This document shows positions 8,678 to 15,049 of a stretch of 25,160 nucleotides of DNA, in pieces. Source of the stretch: Bacteroidales bacterium. GTDB taxonomy: Bacteria; Bacteroidota; Bacteroidia; Bacteroidales; Bacteroidaceae. Numbering within the stretch: the first letter of the stretch is position 1; each line of letters opens with the position of its first letter. The stretch is from contig SFFY01000034.1 of the NCBI GenBank assembly GCA_004556745.1, positions 1 to 25,160 of the forward strand, given 5' to 3'. The notes below the pieces were generated by a model. The model was given only the letters and a program-made list of their open reading frames with translations. It searched no databases and was not told where the DNA came from. A program made the position numbers and the translations under genes.

Positions 8678-8782
8678 TAAACAAGTAGACGAGTAAACAA
8701 GTAAACAAGACAAGTTACTCGTGAAAATATAATTAGCAGGACATTTCTGTCTCGTCTACTCGTTTACTCGTAAACTCGTCTA
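8678..8782. repeat. Inverted arms of 4 + 4 copies of an 8-bp unit (TARACRAG / CTYGTYTA)
   Basis: Between the pump and outer-membrane factor genes, 8678-8709 is exactly four tandem 8-mers of the form TARACRAG, and 8751-8782 is four tandem 8-mers of the reverse-complement type (CTCGTCTA, CTCGTTTA, CTCGTAAA, CTCGTCTA). A 41-bp AT-rich centre separates them. The arms differ by one or two transitions per unit: A-C mismatches in the plus-strand RNA, but G-U wobbles if the minus strand is transcribed. The same unit recurs at 12227-12250, 13486-13516 and 13746-13769. Confidence 0.85.
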
Positions 8783-8794
8783 CTAATAAAAAAC

Positions 8795-10177
8795 ATGATT
8801 ATGAAAAAAATCCTCTTCATCCTCGCCGGCACGCTTGTGCTGGCAGGATGTAAATCCTATAAAAACTACGAGCGTCCGCAGAGCATCGAGGATACTGCCA
8901 AGGAGCAGCTTTTCCGCGATGTGCAGGGCACGGACACGATGAGTTTCGGCAATATGCCGTGGCGCGAAGTCTTTACCGACGCGCAGTTGCAGCAGCTCAT
9001 CGAGAAGGCACTCGCTCAAAACATCGACCTGCAAAAGGCTGACCACAACATCCAAAAGGCACGCATCGGTCTGAAAGTTTCCAAACTTTCCTATCTGCCC
9101 ACACTCGCCGTTGCCCCCCAAGGTCAAATCGCAAGTTTCGACGGCGGCAAGGCCACCAAGACCTACACGCTTCCGCTTTCCCTCTCTTGGGAACTCGGCT
9201 CGTGGGGTTCGCTGCGCAATAACCGCAAGAAAGCCGGCGTTGACACGCTCATCGCTGCCAGCGCAAAGCAGGCCACGCAAACGGCCATAGTGTCAGCGGT
9301 TGCCAACCTCTACTACACGCTGCAAATGCTCGACGAGCAATTGCGCACCACCAACGAGACCGTGGTGATTTGGCAGAAAAACGTCGACGCTATGGAGGCC
9401 ATGCAACAGGCAGGCCTTACCAACAACGCCGCAGTTGCGCGGGCACGCGCCAACTTCTACGAACTGCAAACCACGATTCCCACGCTCGAGCACAGCATTC
9501 GCCAGACGGAAAACGCGCTTTGCGTGATCCTCAACGAAGCCCCGCACCCCATCGCCCGCGCCGCCTTCAACGCCGACGCCCTCCCCGCCAGCCTCTCCGC
9601 CGGCGTGCCGATGCAGATGCTTTCCTGCCGTCCCGACGTGAAGATTGCCGAGCTGCAGCTCGCCTCTGCGTTCTACAACACCAACATCGCGCGCTCCGCG
9701 TTCTATCCCTCCCTCACCCTCTCGGGCGTGGCGGGCTGGACCAACAGCGCAGGGTCGATAGTGATGAACCCCGCCAAGTTCATCGCCAACGCCGTGGGTA
9801 GTCTCGTGCAACCTCTCTTTGCGCAAGGCAAGCTCCGCGCACAATACAAGATTGCAAAGATTGAGCAGGAAAGCCTCACGCTCGACTTCCGCAACACGCT
9901 GCTCTCCGCAGGCCAGGAAGTGTCGGACGCTTTGAGCGCCTACCAGACCGCCATCGCTAAGACCGAGAAGCGCCAGCTCGAGGTGGAGCAACTGGAACAA
10001 GCCCTCGAGAAGACCTTGTTCCTCTTCTCCCACGGCAACACCACCTCCTATCTCGAAACCCTCACCGCGCAGCAGTCGCTCCTTAGCGCACAGCTCTCGC
10101 TCATCTCCGACAAGTACAGCAAGCTTCAGGCTGCCATTACCCTCTACCAGGCACTTGGCGGCGGACGCGACAAATAG
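8795..10177 (+). CDS. RND efflux outer-membrane factor (TolC/OprM, NodT-type lipoprotein)
   Basis: The 460-residue product is the outer-membrane exit duct of the tripartite pump. The signal peptide ends in a lipobox with C19 (LVLAGC), which fits the lipid-anchored OprM/NodT branch. Two outer-membrane efflux repeats are visible as long Ala/Gln/Leu-rich helical regions (about 65-215 and 270-455), with the linking segment MQMLSCRPDVKIAELQLASA typical of the second repeat and FYPSLTLSGVAGW in the strand region. ATG codons at 8795 and 8801 are both possible; the second gives a more standard MKKI start. It is separated from the pump gene by the 8-bp repeat element and from the LpxA-like gene by only 23 bp, so the four genes probably form one transcription unit. 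Confidence 0.92.
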   Translation: MIMKKILFILAGTLVLAGCKSYKNYERPQSIEDTAKEQLFRDVQGTDTMSFGNMPWREVFTDAQLQQLIEKALAQNIDLQKADHNIQKARIGLKVSKLSYLPTLAVAPQGQIASFDGGKATKTYTLPLSLSWELGSWGSLRNNRKKAGVDTLIAASAKQATQTAIVSAVANLYYTLQMLDEQLRTTNETVVIWQKNVDAMEAMQQAGLTNNAAVARARANFYELQTTIPTLEHSIRQTENALCVILNEAPHPIARAAFNADALPASLSAGVPMQMLSCRPDVKIAELQLASAFYNTNIARSAFYPSLTLSGVAGWTNSAGSIVMNPAKFIANAVGSLVQPLFAQGKLRAQYKIAKIEQESLTLDFRNTLLSAGQEVSDALSAYQTAIAKTEKRQLEVEQLEQALEKTLFLFSHGNTTSYLETLTAQQSLLSAQLSLISDKYSKLQAAITLYQALGGGRDK

Positions 10178-10200
10178 CCTAACCTTAATCTAATAAAAAT

Positions 10201-10989
10201 ATGATCAGTCCCTTAGCATACGTAGACCCTTCGGCCAAGCTCGGCAACAACGTCGAGGTTAAGCCCTTTGCCTACATCGACAAGAACGTCACCATTGGCG
10301 ACAACTGCGTCATCATGCCCTACGCCTCCATCATGGAGGGCACCACGATGGGCAGCGGCAACAAGGTGTACCAGCACGCCGTAATCGGCGCCGAACCGCA
10401 AGACTTCCACCACGTGCCCGGCACGCGCTCGGCCGTCATCATCGGCAACGACAACTGCATCCGCGAAAACGTGGTCATCGCCGGCGGCACCGACCCCGAC
10501 ACGGCCACCGTTATCGGCGACGGCAACTTCCTCATGGACAAGGTACACATCTGCCACGACGCTCACATTCACAACCGCTGCGTGCTCGGCATCGGCGTGA
10601 GCGTAGCCGGCAACTGCGAAATCTTCGACTGCTCCATCCAGAGCAGCGGCGCCATGATACAGCAGCATGTGCGCGTGGGCAAGTTCTCGCTCGTGCAGAG
10701 CGGCTGCCGCGTGCAGCACGACGTGCCGCCCTACGCTATCCTCGGCGGCAACCCCGCCTCCTACCACGGCGTGAACGCCGTAATCTTGCAGCACGAAGGC
10801 CTCACGGAGCGCATTCTGCGCCACATCGCCAACGCCTACCGCCTCGTCTACACCGGCAACTTCAGCCTCGAAGACGCCGTGATCAAGATTGGCGAGCAGA
10901 TCCCCGGAAGCATCGAAATCGACGAAATCGTCAATTTCATCAAGGCTGCCAAGCACGGCATCGTCCGCAACCGCAAGGCCGACGACTGA
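10201..10989 (+). CDS. LpxA-like acyltransferase (left-handed beta-helix), divergent
   Basis: This 262-residue protein has the LpxA layout: hexapeptide repeats of a left-handed parallel beta-helix (about 1-185) and a C-terminal helical region with GLTERILRHIANAYRLVY, equivalent to the LpxA GLKRRGF...AYKLIY segment. LpxA adds a 3-hydroxyacyl chain from acyl carrier protein to UDP-GlcNAc at the start of lipid A synthesis. H116 and H119 (VHICHD) match E. coli H122 and the catalytic H125. The position of E. coli H144, 19 residues after the catalytic histidine, is N138 here. The repeats are also unusually Cys-rich. Its location as last gene of an efflux operon, rather than beside lpxC/fabZ or lpxD, suggests a second, specialised copy. 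The acyl acceptor is therefore uncertain and no lpxA symbol is assigned. Confidence 0.75.
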   Translation: MISPLAYVDPSAKLGNNVEVKPFAYIDKNVTIGDNCVIMPYASIMEGTTMGSGNKVYQHAVIGAEPQDFHHVPGTRSAVIIGNDNCIRENVVIAGGTDPDTATVIGDGNFLMDKVHICHDAHIHNRCVLGIGVSVAGNCEIFDCSIQSSGAMIQQHVRVGKFSLVQSGCRVQHDVPPYAILGGNPASYHGVNAVILQHEGLTERILRHIANAYRLVYTGNFSLEDAVIKIGEQIPGSIEIDEIVNFIKAAKHGIVRNRKADD

Positions 10990-11015
10990 TTGCAGTATAT
11001 TCCAAGCAATACAAA

Positions 11016-11062
11016 GAGGCTGTGTCGTAAGTACTGTTTACGGCGCAGCCTCTTCCTCTTTT
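11016..11062 (+). terminator. Strong hairpin terminator of the efflux operon
   Basis: GAGGCTGTGTCGTAA (11016-11030) pairs with 11038-11052 over 15 bp, including two G-U pairs that form only in the plus-strand RNA, with a 7-nt loop and a following TTCCTCTTTT tract. The wobble asymmetry indicates that it serves the plus strand. Confidence 0.85.
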
Positions 11063-11138
11063 ATTGATGTAATAATGTAAGCACATGGCTCATTTTGCCC
11101 TTTTGCACGGTCCTTTTCGCCGCTTTTCTGCGCAAACA

Positions 11139-11178
11139 CTTGTCCATTTTGCACAAAATGCGTAATTTTGCGCAAAAT
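11139..11178 (+). promoter_or_regulatory. fabI promoter overlapped by two ATTTTGCRCAAAAT palindromes
   Basis: A -7 element TAATTTTG at 11163-11170 follows a CTTG (3 of 4 to TTTG) at 11139-11142 with a 20-bp spacer. Two 14-bp palindromes overlap it: ATTTTGCACAAAAT at 11146-11159 and the perfect dyad ATTTTGCGCAAAAT at 11165-11178, 19 bp apart. The placement over the core promoter would suit a repressor. However, part of each dyad coincides with promoter consensus, and the same TAATTTTGCGCAA string appears at 12193. Confidence 0.55.
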
Positions 11179-11203
11179 TTCAAGGTAATAAGATTTAGGA
11201 AAC

Positions 11204-12061
11204 ATGACACACAATCTTTTGAAAGGCAAGCGCGGCATTATCTTCGGCGCGCTCAATGAAGAATCCATTGCATGGAAAGTGGCTGTCAAGGCCGTGGAAG
11301 AAGGCGCAACTATTACGCTTAGCAATACGCCGATGGCCCTGCGCATGGGCACGCTCGACAAACTCGCCGAGCAGCTCAACGCAACTATTATCCCCGCCGA
11401 CGCCACGAGCGTGGAGGATCTCGAAAAGGTGTTCAAAGAATCTGTCGAAGTGCTCGGCGGTCCCGTGGATTTCGTGCTCCACTCTATCGGCATGAGCCCC
11501 AACGTGCGCAAGCACCGCACCTACGACGACCTCGACTATAACATGCTCAACAAGACGCTCGACATCTCCGCCATATCTTTCCACAAGATGCTACAAGTGG
11601 CCAAGAAGCAGGATGCCATTGCAGAGTACGGCTCGGTTGTTGCGCTGACTTACGTGGCCTCGCAGCGCACGTTCTTCGGCTACAACGACATGGCAGACGC
11701 CAAGAGCATGCTCGAAAGCATCGCACGCTCCTTTGGCTACATCTACGGCCGCGAGAAAAACGTACGCATCAACACGATCTCTCAGTCGCCCACGCCCACC
11801 ACGGCAGGCAAAGGCATTAAGGACATGGACAACCTCATGGACTTCTCCAACAAGATGTCGCCCCTCGGCAACGCCACGGCTGAAGAATGCGCCGACTACT
11901 GCGTAATGATGTTCTCCGACTTCACGCGCAAGGTGACGATGCAAAACCTCTTCCACGACGGCGGCTTCTCATCAATGGGCATGAGCCTCCGCGCCATGAA
12001 CCAGTACGCCAAAGACCTCACGCCGTACGAAGATGAAAACGGCAAGGTGATTTACGGATAA
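11204..12061 (+). CDS. fabI: Enoyl-[acyl-carrier-protein] reductase (NADH), FabI
   Basis: This 285-residue cytoplasmic enzyme performs the last reduction in each round of type II fatty acid elongation, turning trans-2-enoyl-ACP into acyl-ACP. It is a short-chain dehydrogenase with the FabI-type cofactor segment GIIFGALNEESIAW near residues 11-24 and the catalytic set Y150, Y160 and K167 (Y-x6-K in GYNDMADAK), matching Y146, Y156 and K163 of the E. coli enzyme. The HSIGMSP segment corresponds to the loop that contacts triclosan-type inhibitors. It is somewhat longer than the 262-residue E. coli protein, with an insertion around 98-125 and a C-terminal tail, as is common in Bacteroidetes. It has its own promoter and terminator and so is probably monocistronic. 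Confidence 0.94.
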   Translation: MTHNLLKGKRGIIFGALNEESIAWKVAVKAVEEGATITLSNTPMALRMGTLDKLAEQLNATIIPADATSVEDLEKVFKESVEVLGGPVDFVLHSIGMSPNVRKHRTYDDLDYNMLNKTLDISAISFHKMLQVAKKQDAIAEYGSVVALTYVASQRTFFGYNDMADAKSMLESIARSFGYIYGREKNVRINTISQSPTPTTAGKGIKDMDNLMDFSNKMSPLGNATAEECADYCVMMFSDFTRKVTMQNLFHDGGFSSMGMSLRAMNQYAKDLTPYEDENGKVIYG

Positions 12062-12074
12062 CACTACACGAAAG

Positions 12075-12098
12075 TAGGGGCGAATTGCAATACGCCCG
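12075..12098. repeat. REP-like palindrome with a GTAG head
   Basis: GTAG at 12075-12078 is followed by GGGCG, a central ATTGCAAT dyad and CGCCC. A GTAG tetranucleotide next to an imperfect palindrome is the recognised layout of REP sequences handled by RAYT (TnpA-REP) proteins. A related hairpin with the same arms, GGGCGTATTTTATACGCCC, is at 13601-13619. No RAYT gene is present in this window. Confidence 0.5.
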
Positions 12099-12123
12099 AA
12101 ACGCAAAGCATACGCAACCAGAG

Positions 12124-12166
12124 TATCTGCATCATTTCAAGCAAAAATGATGCAGATATTTTATTT
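12124..12166 (+). terminator. Strong intrinsic terminator after fabI
   Basis: A perfect 14-bp stem (TATCTGCATCATTT at 12124-12137, complement at 12145-12158) with a 7-nt loop is followed by TTTTATTT. It lies about 60 nt after the fabI stop. Confidence 0.88.
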
Positions 12167-12192
12167 ATAAGGCAGATAAGCGGGGAAAGATG

Positions 12193-12200
12193 TAATTTTG
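12193..12200 (+). promoter_or_regulatory. -7 promoter element (TAATTTTG) for the HI0933-family gene
   Basis: TAATTTTG matches TAnnTTTG. Transcription would begin near 12207, so the 8-bp repeat block at 12227-12250 would be part of a leader of about 65 nt before the ATG at 12273. Confidence 0.6.
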
Positions 12201-12226
12201 CGCAATAAAGAATTCTTTATAGTCTA

Positions 12227-12250
12227 CTCGTCTACTTGTTTACTCGTTTA
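12227..12250. repeat. Three tandem CTYGTYTA units in a 5' leader
   Basis: CTCGTCTA, CTTGTTTA and CTCGTTTA follow each other exactly, with partial units on both sides (TAGTCTA before, CTAAATA after). The orientation is opposite to the block at the 3' end of the same gene (13486-13516), so the transcript's leader and tail are complementary in principle. Confidence 0.8.
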
Positions 12251-12272
12251 CTAAATACAATTATCTACTCAC

Positions 12273-13496
12273 ATGACCATTTCCATTATCGGCGCAGGCG
12301 CGGCTGGTTGTTTCGCGGCCATTGAGGCGGCGCGGCGATTGCCGCAGGCGGACATCTGCGTGTACGAAAGCCTCAACCGTCCCCTGGCAAAGGTGGCGAT
12401 AACGGGCGGCGGGCGCTGCAACCTCACCAATTCTTTCCAAGAGGTGCGCAGCCTCGAAGCGGTGTACCCGCGCGGCGCAAGGCTGATGAAACGCCTGTTC
12501 CACACGTTCGACCACCGCGACACGATGCGCTGGTTTGAGGCTGAGGGCGTGCCGCTCACGGTGCAGGACGACCAGTGCGTATTTCCCAAGTCGCAGGACG
12601 CTCAGGACATCATCGGTGCATTGCAGCGTCTGATGAAGCGCCACGGCGTGGTCATCAGGACCGGCCATCGCGTGGAAAGCATCGACCCGCAGGCGGGCGG
12701 CGGTTACAAGATAAGTTTCGCGAACGGCTCGTCTGTCTGCTCCGACGCGGCCATAGTCACCACGGGCGGCAGCCCGAAAGAGAGCGGCATCGATTTTCTC
12801 CGTCCGCTGCAATTAAAGACAGTGCCGCCCGTACCGTCGCTGTTCAGTTTCTCGCTCGAAGCGCACCCGATCAAAAGCCTAATGGGCATTGTCGTCGCCA
12901 ACGTCACGGCACGCCTCGCCGGCACTAAATTCAAGACCGACGGGCCTCTGCTCATCACGCACTGGGGCGTAAGCGGGCCTGCCATTCTCAAACTCTCCTC
13001 CCACGCGGCGCGGCACTTGGCCGAATGCAGTTACCGCGCCACGCTGGCTCTGAACTGGCTGGGCGACATGAACGAGGCGGAAGCCTTGGACTTGTTGAAA
13101 GGAATCAAGGAAGAAAACCCGCAGAAGCAACTCACCTCGGCCTTTCCCCGCCAATTAGGCAAACGCCTGTGGCTCTACCTGCTGGAAAGCCTGCGCCTGC
13201 CGGCGGAACAGAAGTGGGCAAGCGTGGGGACAAAGGACTTGCGGCGGCTGGCGGCGGGCTGCACCAACCATCTGCTGACCATCTCGGGGCGCAACCGCCA
13301 CAAGGAGGAATTTGTGACCTGCGGCGGCGTGGCACTCTCCGAAATCAATCCCTCAACGCTCGAATGCCGCCGCCATCCCCGCCTGTTCTTCGCGGGCGAA
13401 GTGCTCGACGTGGACGCCGTGACGGGCGGGTTCAACCTGCAAGCCGCTTGGACCATGGGCTTCGTGGCGGCAAGCAACCTTTTAGTAAACGAGTAA
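12273..13496 (+). CDS. HI0933/BaiN-family FAD-dependent flavoprotein
   Basis: This 407-residue cytoplasmic protein belongs to the HI0933-like NAD(P)/FAD-dependent oxidoreductases, which are widespread but mostly of unknown substrate. The dinucleotide-binding motif GAGAAG is at 7-12. The family signature GGGRCNLTN starts at residue 45, and the C-terminal FAD contact region with CGGVALSEINPSTLE and VDAVTGGFNLQAAWTMGF is intact. It has its own promoter at 12193. The last residues (V-N-E and stop) are encoded within the 8-bp TAAACGAG repeat, so the repeat supplies the stop codon. The family link is secure; the reaction is not known. Confidence 0.87.
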   Translation: MTISIIGAGAAGCFAAIEAARRLPQADICVYESLNRPLAKVAITGGGRCNLTNSFQEVRSLEAVYPRGARLMKRLFHTFDHRDTMRWFEAEGVPLTVQDDQCVFPKSQDAQDIIGALQRLMKRHGVVIRTGHRVESIDPQAGGGYKISFANGSSVCSDAAIVTTGGSPKESGIDFLRPLQLKTVPPVPSLFSFSLEAHPIKSLMGIVVANVTARLAGTKFKTDGPLLITHWGVSGPAILKLSSHAARHLAECSYRATLALNWLGDMNEAEALDLLKGIKEENPQKQLTSAFPRQLGKRLWLYLLESLRLPAEQKWASVGTKDLRRLAAGCTNHLLTISGRNRHKEEFVTCGGVALSEINPSTLECRRHPRLFFAGEVLDVDAVTGGFNLQAAWTMGFVAASNLLVNE

Positions 13497-13769
13497 ACAA
13501 GAGACGAGTGGACGGGTAAGTTCAAACGACAACAAAGACAACTATAGACAACTACGAGTCTTACACTTACGCGCTACATATGACGACAACTTAGACAACT
13601 GGGCGTATTTTATACGCCCTCCTCACACGCAGAAAGACAACTGAAAGTTGTCCAAAGTTGTCTCGGTTGTCGTCATAATAAAAGGGAAACAGATAATTAC
13701 AAACAATGTTGTCTAAAGTTGTCCAGGTTGTCGAAGAATAACAATCTTGTTTACTCGTCTATTCGTTTA
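13486..13769. repeat. ~285-bp nested inverted-repeat element between convergent genes
   Basis: Outer arms are 8-bp repeat blocks: TAAACGAG-type at 13486-13516 and CTYGTYTA-type at 13746-13769. Inside, GACAAC occurs six times (13528, 13537, 13547, 13585, 13594, 13636) and its complement GTTGTC six times (13647, 13657, 13666, 13708, 13718, 13727), mostly 9-10 bp apart. This gives nested pairings of 13527-13556 with 13705-13733, 13582-13600 with 13656-13674, and an innermost hairpin at 13636-13652. A separate perfect hairpin GGGCGTATTTTATACGCCC is at 13601-13619. No gene is seen between 13497 and 13845. The element covers the 3' junction of two convergent genes and could limit read-through, form a structured RNA, or be a mobile-type repeat. 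Confidence 0.8.
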
Positions 13770-13779
13770 CAATACAACA

Positions 13780-13824
13780 AACGCCAGCGCACCCAATCGG
13801 GCACGCCGGCGTTCTTGTTTTTTT
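13780..13824 (+). terminator. Terminator between the convergent flavoprotein and tdh genes
   Basis: AACGCC (13780-13785) pairs with GGCGTT (13808-13813), with further GCG/CGC and CCC/GGG pairing inside, followed by CTTGTTTTTTTA on the plus strand. On the minus strand the downstream TTTGTTGTATTG is weaker but could also serve tdh, which ends at 13846. Confidence 0.72.
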
Positions 13825-13845
13825 ATTGATTTAATTCTGAAAATC

Positions 13846-14871
13846 TTATTCCCATTCAAGGATAACCTTGCCGCACTGGCCGCTTTCCATGATATCGAAG
13901 CCTTTCTGGAACTCGGCAATGGGGAAGTGGTGCGTGATAACGGGCGTGAGGTCAAGACCCGAGAGAAGCATCTGCTCCATCTTGTACCAAGTTTCCCACA
14001 TCTCGCGGCCATAAATACCTTTGATGGTGAGGGCCTTGAAGATGATTTCGCTCCAGTCCACAGTTGTGGAGGGCGGCAGAATGCCGAGCTGGGCAATCTT
14101 GGAACCATTGTACATGTGGCTTACCATATCGCGGAAGGCGACGGGTGCGCCCGACATTTCAAGACCCACGTCGAAGCCACGGATACCGAGCTGCTCCATA
14201 GCGCCGGCAACCGTCTCGCCCTTCGTGGCGTTGACGGTCATGGTGGCGCCCATCTTCTTGGCAATTTCGAGGCGATACTCGCTAAGGTCGGTCACGACGA
14301 TATTCTTCGCACCGGCAAACTTTGCGATGCCCGTTGCCATCGTGCCAATCAGGCCTGCGCCCGTGATCAGCACGTCCTCGCCGAGGAGGGGGAACGAGAG
14401 GGCGGTGTGCGTGGCGTTGCCAAAGGGGTCCATAATGGCAGCCATGTCGTCGCTGATGCGCGGGTCGAGTTTCACCACGTTGCTCTCGGGAATGCAGAGA
14501 TATTCGGCAAACGCGCCGTCGCGGTTAACGCCCACGCCGATGCTGTTCTCGCAAATGTGCTGCAAGCCGCGGCGGCAGTTGCGGCAGTGGCCGCAGGCGA
14601 TGTGTCCCTCGCCCGTCACGCGGTCGCCCACCTTGATGTTGCGCACTCCTGCGCCGATTTTCTCCACAACGCCCACGTATTCGTGGCCGATGGTCATAGG
14701 GGTCTTAATGGTCTTCTGGCTCCACTCGTCCCATTTGTATATGTGGAGGTCGGTGCCGCAAATGGCGGTTTTCTTGATTTTAATGAGGACATCGTTCACG
14801 CCCACTTCGGGCACGGGCACATCTTGCATCCAGATGCCCTTCATCGGTTCTTTCTTTACTAATGCTTTCAT
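13846..14871 (-). CDS. tdh: L-threonine 3-dehydrogenase (zinc-dependent, medium-chain type)
   Basis: This 341-residue enzyme oxidises L-threonine to 2-amino-3-ketobutyrate with NAD+, the first step of threonine breakdown to glycine and acetyl-CoA. It matches the E. coli Tdh length. The catalytic zinc region has C38-G-T-D41 and G62-H63-E64; the structural zinc site has C93, C96, C99 and C107. The Rossmann motif GAGLIG lies near 171-176. The frame extends upstream to 14934, but the promoter at 14904-14935 lies in that extension, so the ATG at 14871 (MKALVKKEP) is chosen. Its usual partner kbl is not adjacent. The divergent neighbour is a TPR gene with no evident metabolic link. Other zinc alcohol or sorbitol dehydrogenases are the alternative, but the end-to-end match to Tdh makes this unlikely. 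Confidence 0.93.
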   Translation of the reverse strand: MKALVKKEPMKGIWMQDVPVPEVGVNDVLIKIKKTAICGTDLHIYKWDEWSQKTIKTPMTIGHEYVGVVEKIGAGVRNIKVGDRVTGEGHIACGHCRNCRRGLQHICENSIGVGVNRDGAFAEYLCIPESNVVKLDPRISDDMAAIMDPFGNATHTALSFPLLGEDVLITGAGLIGTMATGIAKFAGAKNIVVTDLSEYRLEIAKKMGATMTVNATKGETVAGAMEQLGIRGFDVGLEMSGAPVAFRDMVSHMYNGSKIAQLGILPPSTTVDWSEIIFKALTIKGIYGREMWETWYKMEQMLLSGLDLTPVITHHFPIAEFQKGFDIMESGQCGKVILEWE

Positions 14872-14903
14872 TGTGTTAGAGGTTTTATGCGACTTATATG
14901 ATG

Positions 14904-14935
14904 CAAAAGTAATCATTTCTCGTTTTGCAAGCAAA
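14904..14935 (-). promoter_or_regulatory. Full-consensus Bacteroidetes promoter for tdh
   Basis: Read on the minus strand, TTTG (14935-14932), a 20-bp spacer and TACTTTTG (14911-14904) match both the -33 and -7 elements. It is about 33 bp upstream of the tdh ATG and supports the start at 14871. Confidence 0.8.
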
Positions 14936-15006
14936 AAATCGCCTTTTTATGCGCAGCAAGTTGCGCAAAATCGGCATCCAACGCCTCCTTTTCCCCGCTT
15001 TTTTAG

Positions 15007-15014
15007 TAATATTG
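15007..15014 (+). promoter_or_regulatory. Probable -7 element (TAATATTG) for the TPR gene
   Basis: TAATATTG differs from TAnnTTTG at one position and is 35 bp upstream of the ATG at 15050. No -33 element is evident. The tdh and TPR promoters share a divergent region of 178 bp. Confidence 0.45.
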
Positions 15015-15049
15015 CAAGCGCAAAACCATCACACACACATTATATAAAT

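Noticed and set aside
14872..14934. 21-codon N-terminal extension of tdh
   Set aside because: It overlaps the full-consensus promoter at 14904-14935, and the product from 14871 has exactly the length expected for Tdh.
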